Assembly: GCA_002897695.1 (NCBI GenBank)
Contig: BDTG01000049.1
Location: 1-14,603 of the forward strand
DNA length: 14,603 bases
Direction: 5' to 3'
From: a bacterium BMS3Abin14
Lineage (GTDB): Bacteria; BMS3Abin14
The notes below the pieces were generated by a model. That model did not search any database. It worked only from the letters and a program-made list of their open reading frames with translations, and was not told the DNA's origin. A program made the position numbers and the translations under genes. Each line of letters begins with the position of its first letter. Position 1 is the first letter of the stretch. Shown here piece by piece: positions 1 to 7,967 of this stretch.

Positions 1-20
1 CCCTCCCCTCAAGGGAGGGG
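1..20 (-). terminator. Possible terminator stem-loop after mobB, at window edge
   Basis: A GC-rich inverted repeat with arms CCCTCCC and GGGAGGG and a 5-nt loop begins about 30 nt downstream of the mobB stop. An alternative 6-bp pairing with a 4-nt loop is also possible. It sits where the terminator of the minus-strand operon would be expected. The U-tract needed for an intrinsic terminator would lie beyond base 1, so the call cannot be completed from this window. It could instead be a bidirectional terminator or a simple stabilising hairpin. Confidence 0.35.
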
Positions 21-49
21 GAAAATTCTTTGCTGCGTCCCCGGCGGCA

Positions 50-556
50 TTATCCTTTCAAAAAGCGCTTTACGATAAAATCGCAGACCACATCGGCATT
101 ATCAAGCGGTAAAACCGGAACATCAACCTCAACCGGCGTATCGGTTACGATGGCTTCAAGGAAGGGATCGCGGGCCTCACCCCTGCAAAGAAGTTCCGTC
201 CCCAGACATCCCCTGTGGACCTCCATTTTGGGGTAGGGGGCCCCTTTGTGTCCTTCCACCAGCATGACATCCAGATCCATCAGCCCATACCGCTTAACCA
301 CGGCGGCAATGGAGGGATTACCGTCTGATTTTCTTCTCAACACCACACCACCGGGTGATGAGATGACGGTTGCGTCGGCGCCTGCCCTGGAGAACTTCCA
401 CGAATCACTGCCCTCTTTGTCGGGGGCGGCCGAATGACCCGTGTGTTTCATGGCCCCGACAACATACCCTCTTTCCTTCAGACCAATGACGATCTTCTCA
501 AGTAGTGTCGTTTTCCCGGCTCCCGAAGGCCCCACGAAAAGAATGATTGGAACCAT
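50..556 (-). CDS. mobB: MobB, molybdopterin-guanine dinucleotide biosynthesis adaptor GTPase
   Basis: This is a predicted 168-residue cytoplasmic P-loop protein. MobB binds GTP and assists MobA in attaching GMP to molybdopterin, the cofactor form used by bacterial molybdo- and tungsto-oxidoreductases. The N-terminus has beta-strand IILFV followed by Walker A GPSGAGKTT (residues 9-17). The family pattern KHTGH (37-41) and the later D...GSDSWKF..AGA stretch (46-60) match MobB. The length is typical. I chose the ATG at 556, which overlaps the uvrC stop as TGATG; a TTG one codon upstream is the alternative. AAAGGGGG lies 6 nt upstream but falls inside a small hairpin (558-570), which suggests translation coupled to uvrC. 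It is the last gene of the uvr cluster. mobA is not in the window, and the pairing with DNA repair looks positional rather than functional. Confidence 0.93.
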   Translation of the reverse strand: MVPIILFVGPSGAGKTTLLEKIVIGLKERGYVVGAMKHTGHSAAPDKEGSDSWKFSRAGADATVISSPGGVVLRRKSDGNPSIAAVVKRYGLMDLDVMLVEGHKGAPYPKMEVHRGCLGTELLCRGEARDPFLEAIVTDTPVEVDVPVLPLDNADVVCDFIVKRFLKG

Positions 557-2415
557 CAAAGGCCCCCTTTCAGTGTATCTTTTTCCAGGGTCTCTTTAAT
601 CCTCTCTGCAACCCTCATGTTCAGCCCCTTGAGGGAAGCAATGTCCTCCAGACGGGCCGCCTTGATCTCACTGAGTGACCTGTAGTGCGTCAAAAGCGCC
701 TTTCTGCGGGCCGGCCCAACCCCTTCAATGCCATCCAGGATACTCAGCAGGTCGGCTTTGCCCCGGCCGGCCCGGTGTCCCTTTAACGCAAATCGGTGGG
801 CTTCATCCCTGAGCATCTGAAGTGTGTGCAGGGCGCGGGAGTTGCGCGGCAGACGCTTTGGATTGGACCTTCCGGGAAGGTAGATCTCGTCAACGGCATT
901 TGCTCCATCCCTTCGTTTGGCGGCCCTGGCCTTGGAGATGGCTGCCAGAAAAGGGACCTCCACATTCAGGGCGGCCATGACCCCGGAAACCCTTGAAAGC
1001 TGCCCTTTTCCACCGTCGATCAAAAGGAGGTCCGGCGTTTTCAGTTCACCTGCCGCCGTCCCGGTGAACCGCCTGGTGATTACCTCCTCCAGCGCCGCGT
1101 AATCATCGCCCGGGACCCCGCCGTCGCGGATTGAAAAAAGCCGGTAACCCTCCTTGTCCAGCTCGCCCCCTTTCCACGAGACGATACTGCCGTATGCAAG
1201 CCGCCCTGACGTATGTGAAATATCCATGCACTCGATGTGTTTTGGGGAGGACTCCATACCCAGGGCGGCCGCTATTTCCGAGGAGACATTCGAGGCCGTC
1301 TCCCTTCTCGCCATGAAGACATCAAAAGCCTGCCGGGCGTTTTCCTCCGCAAGATGAAGCAGCCTGGCGCCCTTTCCTCTCGATGGCCGCTGAATCCTGA
1401 CCGACCTTCCCGCTAATTCCGAAAGTATCTCCGCATGCTCGGGAGCAAATTCCAGGCCGACGGGGAAAAGGATCCTGCCGGGCACGGCAACATCCTTCCT
1501 GTAGTGGGCAGAGATGAAGGCATCCATGGCCTCTTCAGCACTGTACTGCCCATCAAGGGCCATCTCCTTACGGCCGACGATGAGCCCTGAACGCACAAAA
1601 AGGCATATGAGGACCGACAGGGGCCCACAGGCCACGTATCCCAGGATGTCGAGGTCATCTCCAGGATCCCCCACTGCGTTTTGTCCCTCGAGGATACTGT
1701 GGAGCGCCATGACCCTGTCACGCAAAACTGCTGCCTCTTCAAAACGGAGGCTCGATGAAAGTCTGGCCATCTCCTTTTCCCACGAAGCTGCGATTCGTCT
1801 CCCCTGTCCCTTGAGAAAACCCATGACCCCATCCACCATTTTCCCGTATTCCTCGGCGCTGATCTCCCCAGCGCACGGCCCGGTGCAACGACCCATCTGG
1901 AAATCAAGACAGGGCCTTCCGGGGGTGGTCCTCCCGCCGGGCCTGGCCCCCTTGCAGCGCCGGAGCGGAAAAGCCCTGTGCAGATACCCCATCATCCTGC
2001 GCGCGGATCCGACATCGGTAAATGGACCGAAATAGGTACTTTTGTCCTTGAAAATACGGCGTGTAATTTCCAGCCTTGGAAACTCTTCCCCGGTGGTAAT
2101 TCGAAAGTAGGGATAGCTCTTGTCGTCTTTGAGATCTATGTTGTAGTGGGGGCGGTAGGTCTTGATAAGGTTGGCCTCCATGAGGAGGGCCTCCTTTTCA
2201 GATCCGGCAACAATCACTTCTACCGAATCAATATTTGACACCATTACCGCCGTCCGGGAGTTCTGCTTTCCCGTGAAGTACTGTTTGACCCTTTTGCGCA
2301 GGTTCTTTGCCTTCCCAACGTACAGATGGCTTCCATCTGAATCCCGGTATATATATACCCCGGGTGTCGAAGGGAGATGCTCCAGCTGCTCCGTCAGCCT
2401 TTCATCGATTTCCAT
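556..2415 (-). CDS. uvrC: UvrC, excinuclease ABC subunit C
   Basis: This is the 619-residue dual-incision nuclease of nucleotide excision repair, which is recruited by the UvrB-DNA complex and cuts 3' and 5' of a lesion. The N-terminal GIY-YIG nuclease is seen in GVYIYRD (19-25) and [12 protein letters not shown] (31-42). Cysteines 154, 169, 177 and 181 match the four-cysteine set that binds [4Fe-4S] in studied UvrC proteins. The UVR motif that pairs with UvrB is near 216-242. The RNase H-like nuclease carries CMDIS (D398), the DD pair near 437, LIDGGKGQ (D467) and RDEAHRFA (H540). Tandem helix-hairpin-helix motifs fill 557-612. Length and domain order are normal and no key residue is missing. 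Its ATG overlaps the uvrB end by 14 nt, which indicates coupling. Confidence 0.98.
   Translation of the reverse strand: MEIDERLTEQLEHLPSTPGVYIYRDSDGSHLYVGKAKNLRKRVKQYFTGKQNSRTAVMVSNIDSVEVIVAGSEKEALLMEANLIKTYRPHYNIDLKDDKSYPYFRITTGEEFPRLEITRRIFKDKSTYFGPFTDVGSARRMMGYLHRAFPLRRCKGARPGGRTTPGRPCLDFQMGRCTGPCAGEISAEEYGKMVDGVMGFLKGQGRRIAASWEKEMARLSSSLRFEEAAVLRDRVMALHSILEGQNAVGDPGDDLDILGYVACGPLSVLICLFVRSGLIVGRKEMALDGQYSAEEAMDAFISAHYRKDVAVPGRILFPVGLEFAPEHAEILSELAGRSVRIQRPSRGKGARLLHLAEENARQAFDVFMARRETASNVSSEIAAALGMESSPKHIECMDISHTSGRLAYGSIVSWKGGELDKEGYRLFSIRDGGVPGDDYAALEEVITRRFTGTAAGELKTPDLLLIDGGKGQLSRVSGVMAALNVEVPFLAAISKARAAKRRDGANAVDEIYLPGRSNPKRLPRNSRALHTLQMLRDEAHRFALKGHRAGRGKADLLSILDGIEGVGPARRKALLTHYRSLSEIKAARLEDIASLKGLNMRVAERIKETLEKDTLKGGL
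558..570 (-). promoter_or_regulatory. Small hairpin covering the mobB ribosome binding site
   Basis: On the minus strand the bases just before the mobB ATG read AAAGG-GGG-CCTTT, a perfect 5-bp stem with a 3-nt loop. The stem contains the only good Shine-Dalgarno sequence for mobB and also encodes the last codons of uvrC. Ribosomes finishing uvrC would melt it. Coupled translation is therefore inferred, not shown. Confidence 0.35.
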
Positions 2416-4453
2416 TTCGGAACCCCGACCGCTGTTTTTTTCCTTTTTTCCCCCTGCCGTGAACCGTCCTGGCCGGAGCGCCCAGCATTATCTGTCTGCC
2501 TTCAAGTTGTCGAATCCTGTCCCTGATTTCCGCCGCCCGTTCAAACTCCAGCTGACCCGCGGCATCCATCATCTCGGCCCCGAGCGCTTCGATGGTCCCC
2601 TGGAGATCCTCCGGTTGAAAATCACCCTCAACCGGGGCCAGGGTCACGTAGTCCACCTCCTCGACAGGGGACAATGCGTCGTGGATCCGGCTCCTGACCG
2701 ATTCGGGCGTTATTCCATGTTCGCTGTTATATGCCATCTGGACGGCTCTTCTTCTCTCGGTTTCAGCCACGGCCCTCTTGATGGAATTGGTCATCACGTC
2801 CGCATATAGAATGGCCTCCCCCTCCACGTTTCGCGCTGCCCGGCCCATGGTCTGGATCAGGGCCGTTTCCGAGCGGAGAAACCCTTCCCTGTCCGCGTCC
2901 ATTATAGCAACCAGGGATACCTCCGGCAGGTCCAGCCCCTCACGCAGGAGATTGATTCCAACGAGGACGTCGAATACACCCAGACGCAGTTCCCGTATAA
3001 TCCGGACCCTGTCGAGGGTATCGATATCCGAATGGAGGTACTGAACTTTTATCTCCAGCTCCTCCAGATAGCTGGTAAGGTCCTCGGCCATCCTTTTGGT
3101 AAGGGTCGTCACCATGACACGGCAGCCCCGGGAGGTTACTTCCCTGATGCGTTCCACGAGATTGTCCACCTGATGACTCGCCGGCTCAATGATCACCCTT
3201 GGATCGATCAACCCGGTCGGCCTGATAACCTGCTCGATAACCTCACCACCGGTCTTTCCCAGTTCGTATGGCCCCGGGGTTGCGGAAACGAAGATCCTCG
3301 GGAGTTTTACACTCTCGAACTCCTTAAATGTAAGAGGACGGTTATCAAATGCCGAAGGCAGTCGGAAACCGAACTCAACCAGGCTCTCTTTGCGTGATCG
3401 ATCGCCATTGTACATGGCCCTGACCTGGGGCACTGTCTGGTGGCTCTCATCGAGAATCATCATACTGTCCCCTGGGAAGTAATCGAGAAGCGTCGGCGGC
3501 GGCTCGCCTACACTTCTGCCGGTCAGATGCCGTGAGTAGTTCTCAATCCCCTTGCAGTAACCTGCGATCTGCATCATTTCCAGATCGAATGCGGTCCTTT
3601 CAGCAATCCTCTGGGCTTCCACAAGCCGTCCACGAGATCGGAAATATTCTGCCCGTTCCTTCAACTCATCCTCTATTCCGAGGATAGCCTCTTTCATCCT
3701 GTCCTCTGGAATAACATAGTGACTGGCAGGGAAAACGCTGACATCACCTACTTCCCGTGAAGCTTTGAGCGTAAGGGGATCAAGGTAAACCAGACGTTCG
3801 ATATGGTCATCGAACAGCTCGATTCTCAGCCCATTTTCCTCGTAGGCAGGAAAAAGATCGATCACCTCCCCCCTGACCCTGAAGGTCCCACGGTGAAAAT
3901 CGATATCATTCCGCTCGTAACGCATCTCCACGAGGCTCGAAAGTATTCCCTCTCGGGTAACCTTTTCCCCGACCCTGAAGTTGACCAGCATGTCACGGTA
4001 TGCGGCAGGGGAACCCAGGCCGAAAATGCAGGAGACGGATGAGACGACCAGAACATCCTGTCTGGTGAGCAGCGATCGCGTGGCCGAATGGCGCAGACGG
4101 TCAATTACCTCGTTTATGGAGCTGTCCTTCTCGATGAAAGTATCGGTCTGCGGAACGTAGGCCTCCGGTTGATAATAATCGTAATAGGAAACAAAATATT
4201 CAACCGCGTTGTTGGGGAAAAACCCTTTGAATTCCTGGTAGAGCTGCGCCGCCAGGGTCTTGTTGTGAGCAAGAATCAGGGTTGGACGGCGGATTCTGGA
4301 TATGACGTTGGCGAGGGTGAATGTCTTTCCGGAGCCGGTGACGCCAAGGAGGACCTGGTAATTCTTTTCTTCTGAAATACCCCTGGAAAGGGCATCTATC
4401 GCCCCTGGCTGATCTCCTCTGGGAGAATAGTCGGAAACAAGTTTAAATTCCAA
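2402..4453 (-). CDS. uvrB: UvrB, excinuclease ABC subunit B
   Basis: This is a 683-residue DNA-damage-verifying helicase-like ATPase that receives lesions from UvrA and loads UvrC. Seen in order: the family start [15 protein letters not shown] (2-16), Walker A GVTGSGKT (37-44), the lesion-probing beta-hairpin [12 protein letters not shown] (90-101), the UvrA-contact region with [11 protein letters not shown] (243-253), DESH (335-338), SATPGPYE (390-397), motif [11 protein letters not shown] (534-542) and a C-terminal UVR motif (about 617-652). The chosen start is TTG at 4453, 4 nt after the stop of the gene above, because conserved UvrB sequence begins there. Its ribosome site (GGCGG) is weak, so coupling is likely. 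An ATG at 4489 with GGGA upstream would add 12 residues and overlap the neighbour. The reading frame stays open further upstream, but that is the shadow of the neighbouring gene. Confidence 0.97.
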   Translation of the reverse strand: MEFKLVSDYSPRGDQPGAIDALSRGISEEKNYQVLLGVTGSGKTFTLANVISRIRRPTLILAHNKTLAAQLYQEFKGFFPNNAVEYFVSYYDYYQPEAYVPQTDTFIEKDSSINEVIDRLRHSATRSLLTRQDVLVVSSVSCIFGLGSPAAYRDMLVNFRVGEKVTREGILSSLVEMRYERNDIDFHRGTFRVRGEVIDLFPAYEENGLRIELFDDHIERLVYLDPLTLKASREVGDVSVFPASHYVIPEDRMKEAILGIEDELKERAEYFRSRGRLVEAQRIAERTAFDLEMMQIAGYCKGIENYSRHLTGRSVGEPPPTLLDYFPGDSMMILDESHQTVPQVRAMYNGDRSRKESLVEFGFRLPSAFDNRPLTFKEFESVKLPRIFVSATPGPYELGKTGGEVIEQVIRPTGLIDPRVIIEPASHQVDNLVERIREVTSRGCRVMVTTLTKRMAEDLTSYLEELEIKVQYLHSDIDTLDRVRIIRELRLGVFDVLVGINLLREGLDLPEVSLVAIMDADREGFLRSETALIQTMGRAARNVEGEAILYADVMTNSIKRAVAETERRRAVQMAYNSEHGITPESVRSRIHDALSPVEEVDYVTLAPVEGDFQPEDLQGTIEALGAEMMDAAGQLEFERAAEIRDRIRQLEGRQIMLGAPARTVHGRGKKGKKQRSGFRNGNR

Positions 4454-4457
4454 TGTC

Positions 4458-5846
4458 TTACCGCCCCAGGAGAAAAACCAGCGCCCCATCTTCGTATCCC
4501 ACTGCGAGATCGCCTTTCCCATCACCGTTAAAATCGCCCGAACACAGGTTCGTCGAGAGCCTTTTATTGCTGACAAGAACGGGAGTCTCCCTGATACGGT
4601 TGTTCTCAAGGACAAAGAGCCCCAGTGTCCTTCCCGTTCCATCAGGAGCGACAAGGTCGTTGTGCCCGTTATTGTTAAAATCGCCGATGAGGGCCATCTC
4701 CAGATTGCGTGATCCTTTAATGTGGGTGGAGATACCGGCTTTTCGCACCAGTCGGGTTGCGGCCAGATCAGTCCTGAACAGCTCCAGATCACCCATTCCC
4801 GAGGGGTGGACCACGGCAATTATGAATTGGCGGCCCTCATCCCCGAACATCGACTTGCCGATTACCTGAATAAATGATTTGCCGGAGGCTACACGGCTCG
4901 CCCGAACCTCCGTCAGCCGTCTTTTTGAAAATGACAGGACTCTGATCGAGGACCCCTCGTCGTCGCTTACAGTGGCCAGGATCTCCTTTCCGGGCCCGTT
5001 GTAAACCTCTGCGAGAACCGGCTTGAGATCCTCGAATACTTCCGGTGAATCGAGTTTGTATTCATCCACCAGCTTAATAATCTTTCCGTCCCAGGAGAAG
5101 ACGGCAATCCCTTGTGCCTCTGTTTCATCACCAAGGCGCCCGAAACTGAATCCGTCGGTTGGCATGGAAAAGGCAACCGCCTCGAGTTTTCCGTCATCGT
5201 TAAGGTCCGCCACGGAAATGCGCGAATCAGGAAGAAGCATCGTGTTGTTGTCCGATCTGGTGGCATTCCTTCCGATGACGACGGTAAAACGGCCTTCATC
5301 GTTTATGCCCAAAATCTCATCGGTTCCGTCCCCATCCAGATCAGCGGCAACCAGAGGGGCCAGAAGAGAAAAATCATTGGCGACCCTGCTTGATCGTCCT
5401 CTCTTTGAAGACAGTGTCTTCAGGACTCCACGATCACTTACCACAAGGATTTTTTTATCCGATGCGGCGATCTTTGAATGAAGGATGAGGGGTGGGGATT
5501 GCGGGGAGATCCCCTCAACTGTCCATATCGTGCTTATGGTTTTATTCCCAAGTCTCATAAGACGCAGCGAGCCGTTTTCAAAAAGGACCAGGGCCTCGTC
5601 AACGCCGTCGCCGTCAACGTCCCCCGAGATGATCCACTGCGGACGCTCGTTCGTCCTCGTCCTTATGCTTCTGCTGCTGGTCAGATCCCCCCTCAGGGAA
5701 ACTATGGGGTTGGACTCAAGCAACCCTGTTGCTGTGGAGCCGCTGTTTTGTCCTGTACGATAAATGGGTTCGTAGGCCAGGGAATTTGCGGCAATCAGCA
5801 ACAGGGCGGCAATCGGCAGGAAAACTTCAAAGAGGACCCTGTTCAC
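4458..5846 (-). CDS. Secreted FG-GAP/VCBS repeat protein (beta-propeller-like)
   Basis: This 462-residue protein has an N-terminal signal peptide: a hydrophobic core at about 8-20 and a likely signal peptidase I cut after SLA24. It is therefore predicted to be exported. Five calcium-binding-type motifs of the D-x-D/N-x-D/N-G pattern occur near 76-84, 169-177, 214-222, 389-397 and 438-446, each followed by a hydrophobic strand as in FG-GAP/VCBS repeats. Weaker repeat-like stretches near 124-141, 282-292 and 333-346 suggest a 7- or 8-bladed propeller with some degenerate blades. No catalytic domain or membrane anchor is evident. The GTG start has a strong AAAGGAGA 6 nt upstream. uvrB begins 4 nt after its stop, so the two are probably co-transcribed. 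Function is unknown; FG-GAP proteins bind ligands or polysaccharide at the cell surface, but no ligand is indicated here. Confidence 0.85.
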   Translation of the reverse strand: MNRVLFEVFLPIAALLLIAANSLAYEPIYRTGQNSGSTATGLLESNPIVSLRGDLTSSRSIRTRTNERPQWIISGDVDGDGVDEALVLFENGSLRLMRLGNKTISTIWTVEGISPQSPPLILHSKIAASDKKILVVSDRGVLKTLSSKRGRSSRVANDFSLLAPLVAADLDGDGTDEILGINDEGRFTVVIGRNATRSDNNTMLLPDSRISVADLNDDGKLEAVAFSMPTDGFSFGRLGDETEAQGIAVFSWDGKIIKLVDEYKLDSPEVFEDLKPVLAEVYNGPGKEILATVSDDEGSSIRVLSFSKRRLTEVRASRVASGKSFIQVIGKSMFGDEGRQFIIAVVHPSGMGDLELFRTDLAATRLVRKAGISTHIKGSRNLEMALIGDFNNNGHNDLVAPDGTGRTLGLFVLENNRIRETPVLVSNKRLSTNLCSGDFNGDGKGDLAVGYEDGALVFLLGR

Positions 5847-5852
5847 GAAACA

Positions 5853-5860
5853 TCTCCTTT
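5853..5860 (-). promoter_or_regulatory. Ribosome binding site fixing the GTG start of the FG-GAP gene
   Basis: AAAGGAGA on the minus strand lies 6 nt before the GTG at 5846. It is the best Shine-Dalgarno match in the window. It supports this GTG, and the signal peptide that follows it, as the true start. Confidence 0.75.
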
Positions 5861-5899
5861 ACTCATGAGACCAATGTCCGCAAGGCAACGATCGGGAAT

Positions 5900-5930
5900 G
5901 AATTATTACCCTAATATATCATTTTAAGTT
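5900..5930 (-). promoter_or_regulatory. AT-rich candidate promoter for the FG-GAP-uvrB-uvrC-mobB unit
   Basis: The 138-bp gap between livF and the FG-GAP gene holds an AT-rich patch. On the minus strand it contains TATATT (plus-strand 5913-5918) and a nearby TAATAAT, either of which could serve as a -10 box. No good -35 box is present at the right spacing (CTGCCC at 17 bp is poor). No SOS-box-like palindrome is visible. I also see no hairpin plus U-tract after livF, so read-through from the liv operon is possible. Confidence 0.3.
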
Positions 5931-5984
5931 ACGGAGGGCAGGATTAGAAACGTAAACGCGGAAGGAGGCGGGAAATGCTGGAGC

Positions 5985-6689
5985 CTACTCCCCCAGATAC
6001 GCTTCCTTGACCTTGGGGTTGTTAAGCAGGGCATCCGAGGTGTCTTCGAGAACAACATTGCCCGTCTCGATAACGTACCCTCTCTGGGCGACCTGAAGCG
6101 CCATGAAGGCATTCTGCTCGACGAGGAGGATGGTGGTACCCTGCTTGTTGATCTCCTGAATAACGGTAAAGATCTTTTCGACGACAATGGGAGCGAGTCC
6201 AAGGGACGGCTCGTCAAGGAGAAGAAGCTTCGGACGTGCCATCAATGCCCTGCCGATGGCCAGCATCTGCTGCTCCCCGCCGGAGAGGGTGCCTCCATCC
6301 TGGTTTTTTCTCTCCTTCATTATCGGAAAGAGTTCAAAAACCATTTCGAGACTCTCTTTCACCCCTGCCGTATCCTTGCGGACGTAGGAACCCAGAAGGA
6401 GATTTTCGCTTACAGTAAGATGGGGAAATATACGCCTTCCTTCGGGCACCTGTGAGATCCCCATCTTTACAATACCGTCGGGCTGAGACCGGGTAATGTC
6501 CACATTTTGAAACGTGATGGACCCCTTTTTAGGACGGCATATCCCGGAGATAGACATGAGGGTGGTGGATTTCCCAGCGCCGTTGGCGCCGATAAGGGTG
6601 ACGATCTCGCCTGGGCGAACGTGCAAAGATATTCCCTTCAGCGCCTGAATGTTTCCATAATAGGTCTGGATTTCATCAATATTCAGCAT
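5985..6689 (-). CDS. livF: LivF, branched-chain amino acid ABC transporter ATPase
   Basis: This 234-residue cytoplasmic nucleotide-binding subunit powers high-affinity uptake of branched-chain or related amino acids together with LivG. Visible motifs are Walker A GANGAGKS (34-41), the Q-loop region SQVPEGR (79-85), signature LSGGEQ (135-140), Walker B LLLLDE (155-160) and VEQN (190-193). The last replaces the usual H-loop histidine, as is normal for LivF. The protein ends with EAYLGE, also typical. The ATG at 6689 was preferred over an in-frame ATG at 6734 because the LivF family starts at the MLNIDEIQTYYG-like segment and GGAG lies 8 nt upstream. It follows livG after a 78-bp spacer that shows no strong signal. 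It is the last gene of the liv operon. Confidence 0.96.
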   Translation of the reverse strand: MLNIDEIQTYYGNIQALKGISLHVRPGEIVTLIGANGAGKSTTLMSISGICRPKKGSITFQNVDITRSQPDGIVKMGISQVPEGRRIFPHLTVSENLLLGSYVRKDTAGVKESLEMVFELFPIMKERKNQDGGTLSGGEQQMLAIGRALMARPKLLLLDEPSLGLAPIVVEKIFTVIQEINKQGTTILLVEQNAFMALQVAQRGYVIETGNVVLEDTSDALLNNPKVKEAYLGE

Positions 6690-6767
6690 CAGCCAGACTC
6701 CGCACCCATCCGGGGATGCACGTTGCCCGGACATCCTGTTTGATAAACTTTCGGCGAAGTGATTTTA

Positions 6768-7967
6768 TTACTGCGCCACATACGCCGACCCCAGGTAAGC
6801 CTCGATTACCCGGCGATCTGACTTGATCGTCTCAGGTCTGCCCTCGGCGATCTTTTGACCGTGATCGAGAACAATAATCCGATCTGAAATCTTCATTATC
6901 ACCTTCATGTCATGCTCGATCAGGAGAATGGCAATACCGCTATCCCTGATTTTATCAATAAGCCTTATCAGCATGGCCGTCTCCTGGGGATTCATTCCGG
7001 CAGCGGGTTCATCGAGCAGAAGAACCTTTGGATCGGTAGCCAGCGCCCTGGCTATTTCCAGGATTCGCTGTTCACCGTATGGCAGGTTGGCCGCAAGAGA
7101 CCCGGCCTTGTGACGAAGACCGACGAACTTCAGGGTTTTCATGGCCTTCCCCCTGGTCTCCCGTTCCTCTCTGCGTTGGAACCTCGTCCCCAGGATTATG
7201 GAAAACACGTTGGTTGATGTCCTGCAGTGCCGGCCCAGCATCACGTTCTCCATGACCGAGAGGTTTGAAAAAAGACGGATGTTCTGGAAGGTTCTGGCGA
7301 TCCCAAGCTGGGTTACGGCGTCAGGCCGGGTGAAAATACCGAAAAGGGTTTTTACGTCCTTTCTGAGCAGGTTGATAAAATAGTATGCAGGGTAGGAGAT
7401 CATGATAAGCGCGGCTGGAATCATGAGATACTCAAGGGGGAAGAAACCAAAGAAGGATTTATGAGCATACCACTCTGCAAATTTCACCAGCCAGATCGCG
7501 CCAATCCCCGCATCGAGAGTGGCAAAAAGCAGGGTGACCCCCCTTGTCCAGGGCACCCCGTGACGAAGCCTTGCACCCAGAAAAATACGGAAAGCCCCGA
7601 CACACAGCATCGCGATGACAAACTCGATCTGGAATGCGACACTGTTCAGGTAGGTGGCCAGCACGAGAAATGTCCACAGGATAGAGATGCCGATGAAAAA
7701 GCGGGCCATTTTGGCAAGCTGGGCCATCAGGTTGATCATCGGCGGCGGGACCAGATCCACACCCATGAAATTGATCGTTCCGGAGGATGGAATGGTAATT
7801 CCTGTAAGGCAGTTGAAGAAGGTGGTTTTACCGGCGCCGTTAGGCCCGATGAGGCCTACGATCTCACCCTCATTAACTGTAAGATCAACGTTCTCCAGCG
7901 CCGCCAGCCCACCAAAGACTTTTCCGATGCCGGAACCCTGGAGCAATGTTTTGCGCTCAACCACCAT
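6768..7967 (-). CDS. livG: LivG-type ABC ATPase with a large membrane-spanning insertion
   Basis: This is the second ATPase of the liv transporter but has 399 residues, whereas E. coli LivG has 255. The conserved parts are all present: Walker A GPNGAGKTT (41-49), Q-loop in GIARTFQNIRLF (222-233), signature LPYGEQ (295-300, usually LSYGQQ), Walker B VLLLDEP (315-321, catalytic E320), H-loop IEHDM (350-354) and the family ending VIEAYLG. The extra length is a single block at about 77-218 between the Walker A half and the Q-loop, with four hydrophobic segments, described as its own feature. The frame is unbroken and both flanks align with ordinary LivG, so this is neither a frameshift nor a split gene. 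ATPase function appears intact. The ATG overlaps the livM stop as TGATG, and the gene lies in the standard operon position. Confidence 0.93.
   Translation of the reverse strand: MVVERKTLLQGSGIGKVFGGLAALENVDLTVNEGEIVGLIGPNGAGKTTFFNCLTGITIPSSGTINFMGVDLVPPPMINLMAQLAKMARFFIGISILWTFLVLATYLNSVAFQIEFVIAMLCVGAFRIFLGARLRHGVPWTRGVTLLFATLDAGIGAIWLVKFAEWYAHKSFFGFFPLEYLMIPAALIMISYPAYYFINLLRKDVKTLFGIFTRPDAVTQLGIARTFQNIRLFSNLSVMENVMLGRHCRTSTNVFSIILGTRFQRREERETRGKAMKTLKFVGLRHKAGSLAANLPYGEQRILEIARALATDPKVLLLDEPAAGMNPQETAMLIRLIDKIRDSGIAILLIEHDMKVIMKISDRIIVLDHGQKIAEGRPETIKSDRRVIEAYLGSAYVAQ
7314..7739 (-). other. Four-helix membrane insertion inside LivG
   Basis: This segment encodes LivG residues about 77-218. 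Hydrophobic stretches near 89-108, 111-131, 143-161 and 180-200 are long enough to cross a membrane. The segments before helix 1 (AKMAR), between helices 2 and 3 (GARLRHGVPWTRG) and after helix 4 (LLRKDVK) are rich in Lys/Arg. The helix 1-2 loop has none, and the helix 3-4 loop has two Lys and one His. By the positive-inside rule this gives four crossings with both ends in the cytoplasm, as a cytoplasmic ATPase would need. I do not recognise the sequence as any known domain. Boundaries are uncertain by about 5-10 residues. Confidence 0.75.

Noticed and set aside
4454-4819. An upstream extension of the uvrB frame (about 122 more codons).
   Set aside because: It overlaps the end of the FG-GAP gene in another frame and shows no UvrB-like sequence. 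UvrB homology begins at the TTG at 4453.
6690-6767. A 13-base match (TGCATCCCCGGAT) between the livG-livF spacer and the livJ-livH spacer, in opposite orientation.
   Set aside because: By rough count, a few inverted 13-mer matches are expected by chance in a window this size, and no longer similarity surrounds it.
6768-7967. The possibility that livG is two fused genes or is disrupted by a mobile element.
   Set aside because: There is no stop, frameshift, terminal inverted repeat, target duplication or transposase-like sequence, and the two LivG halves together make one complete ATPase.
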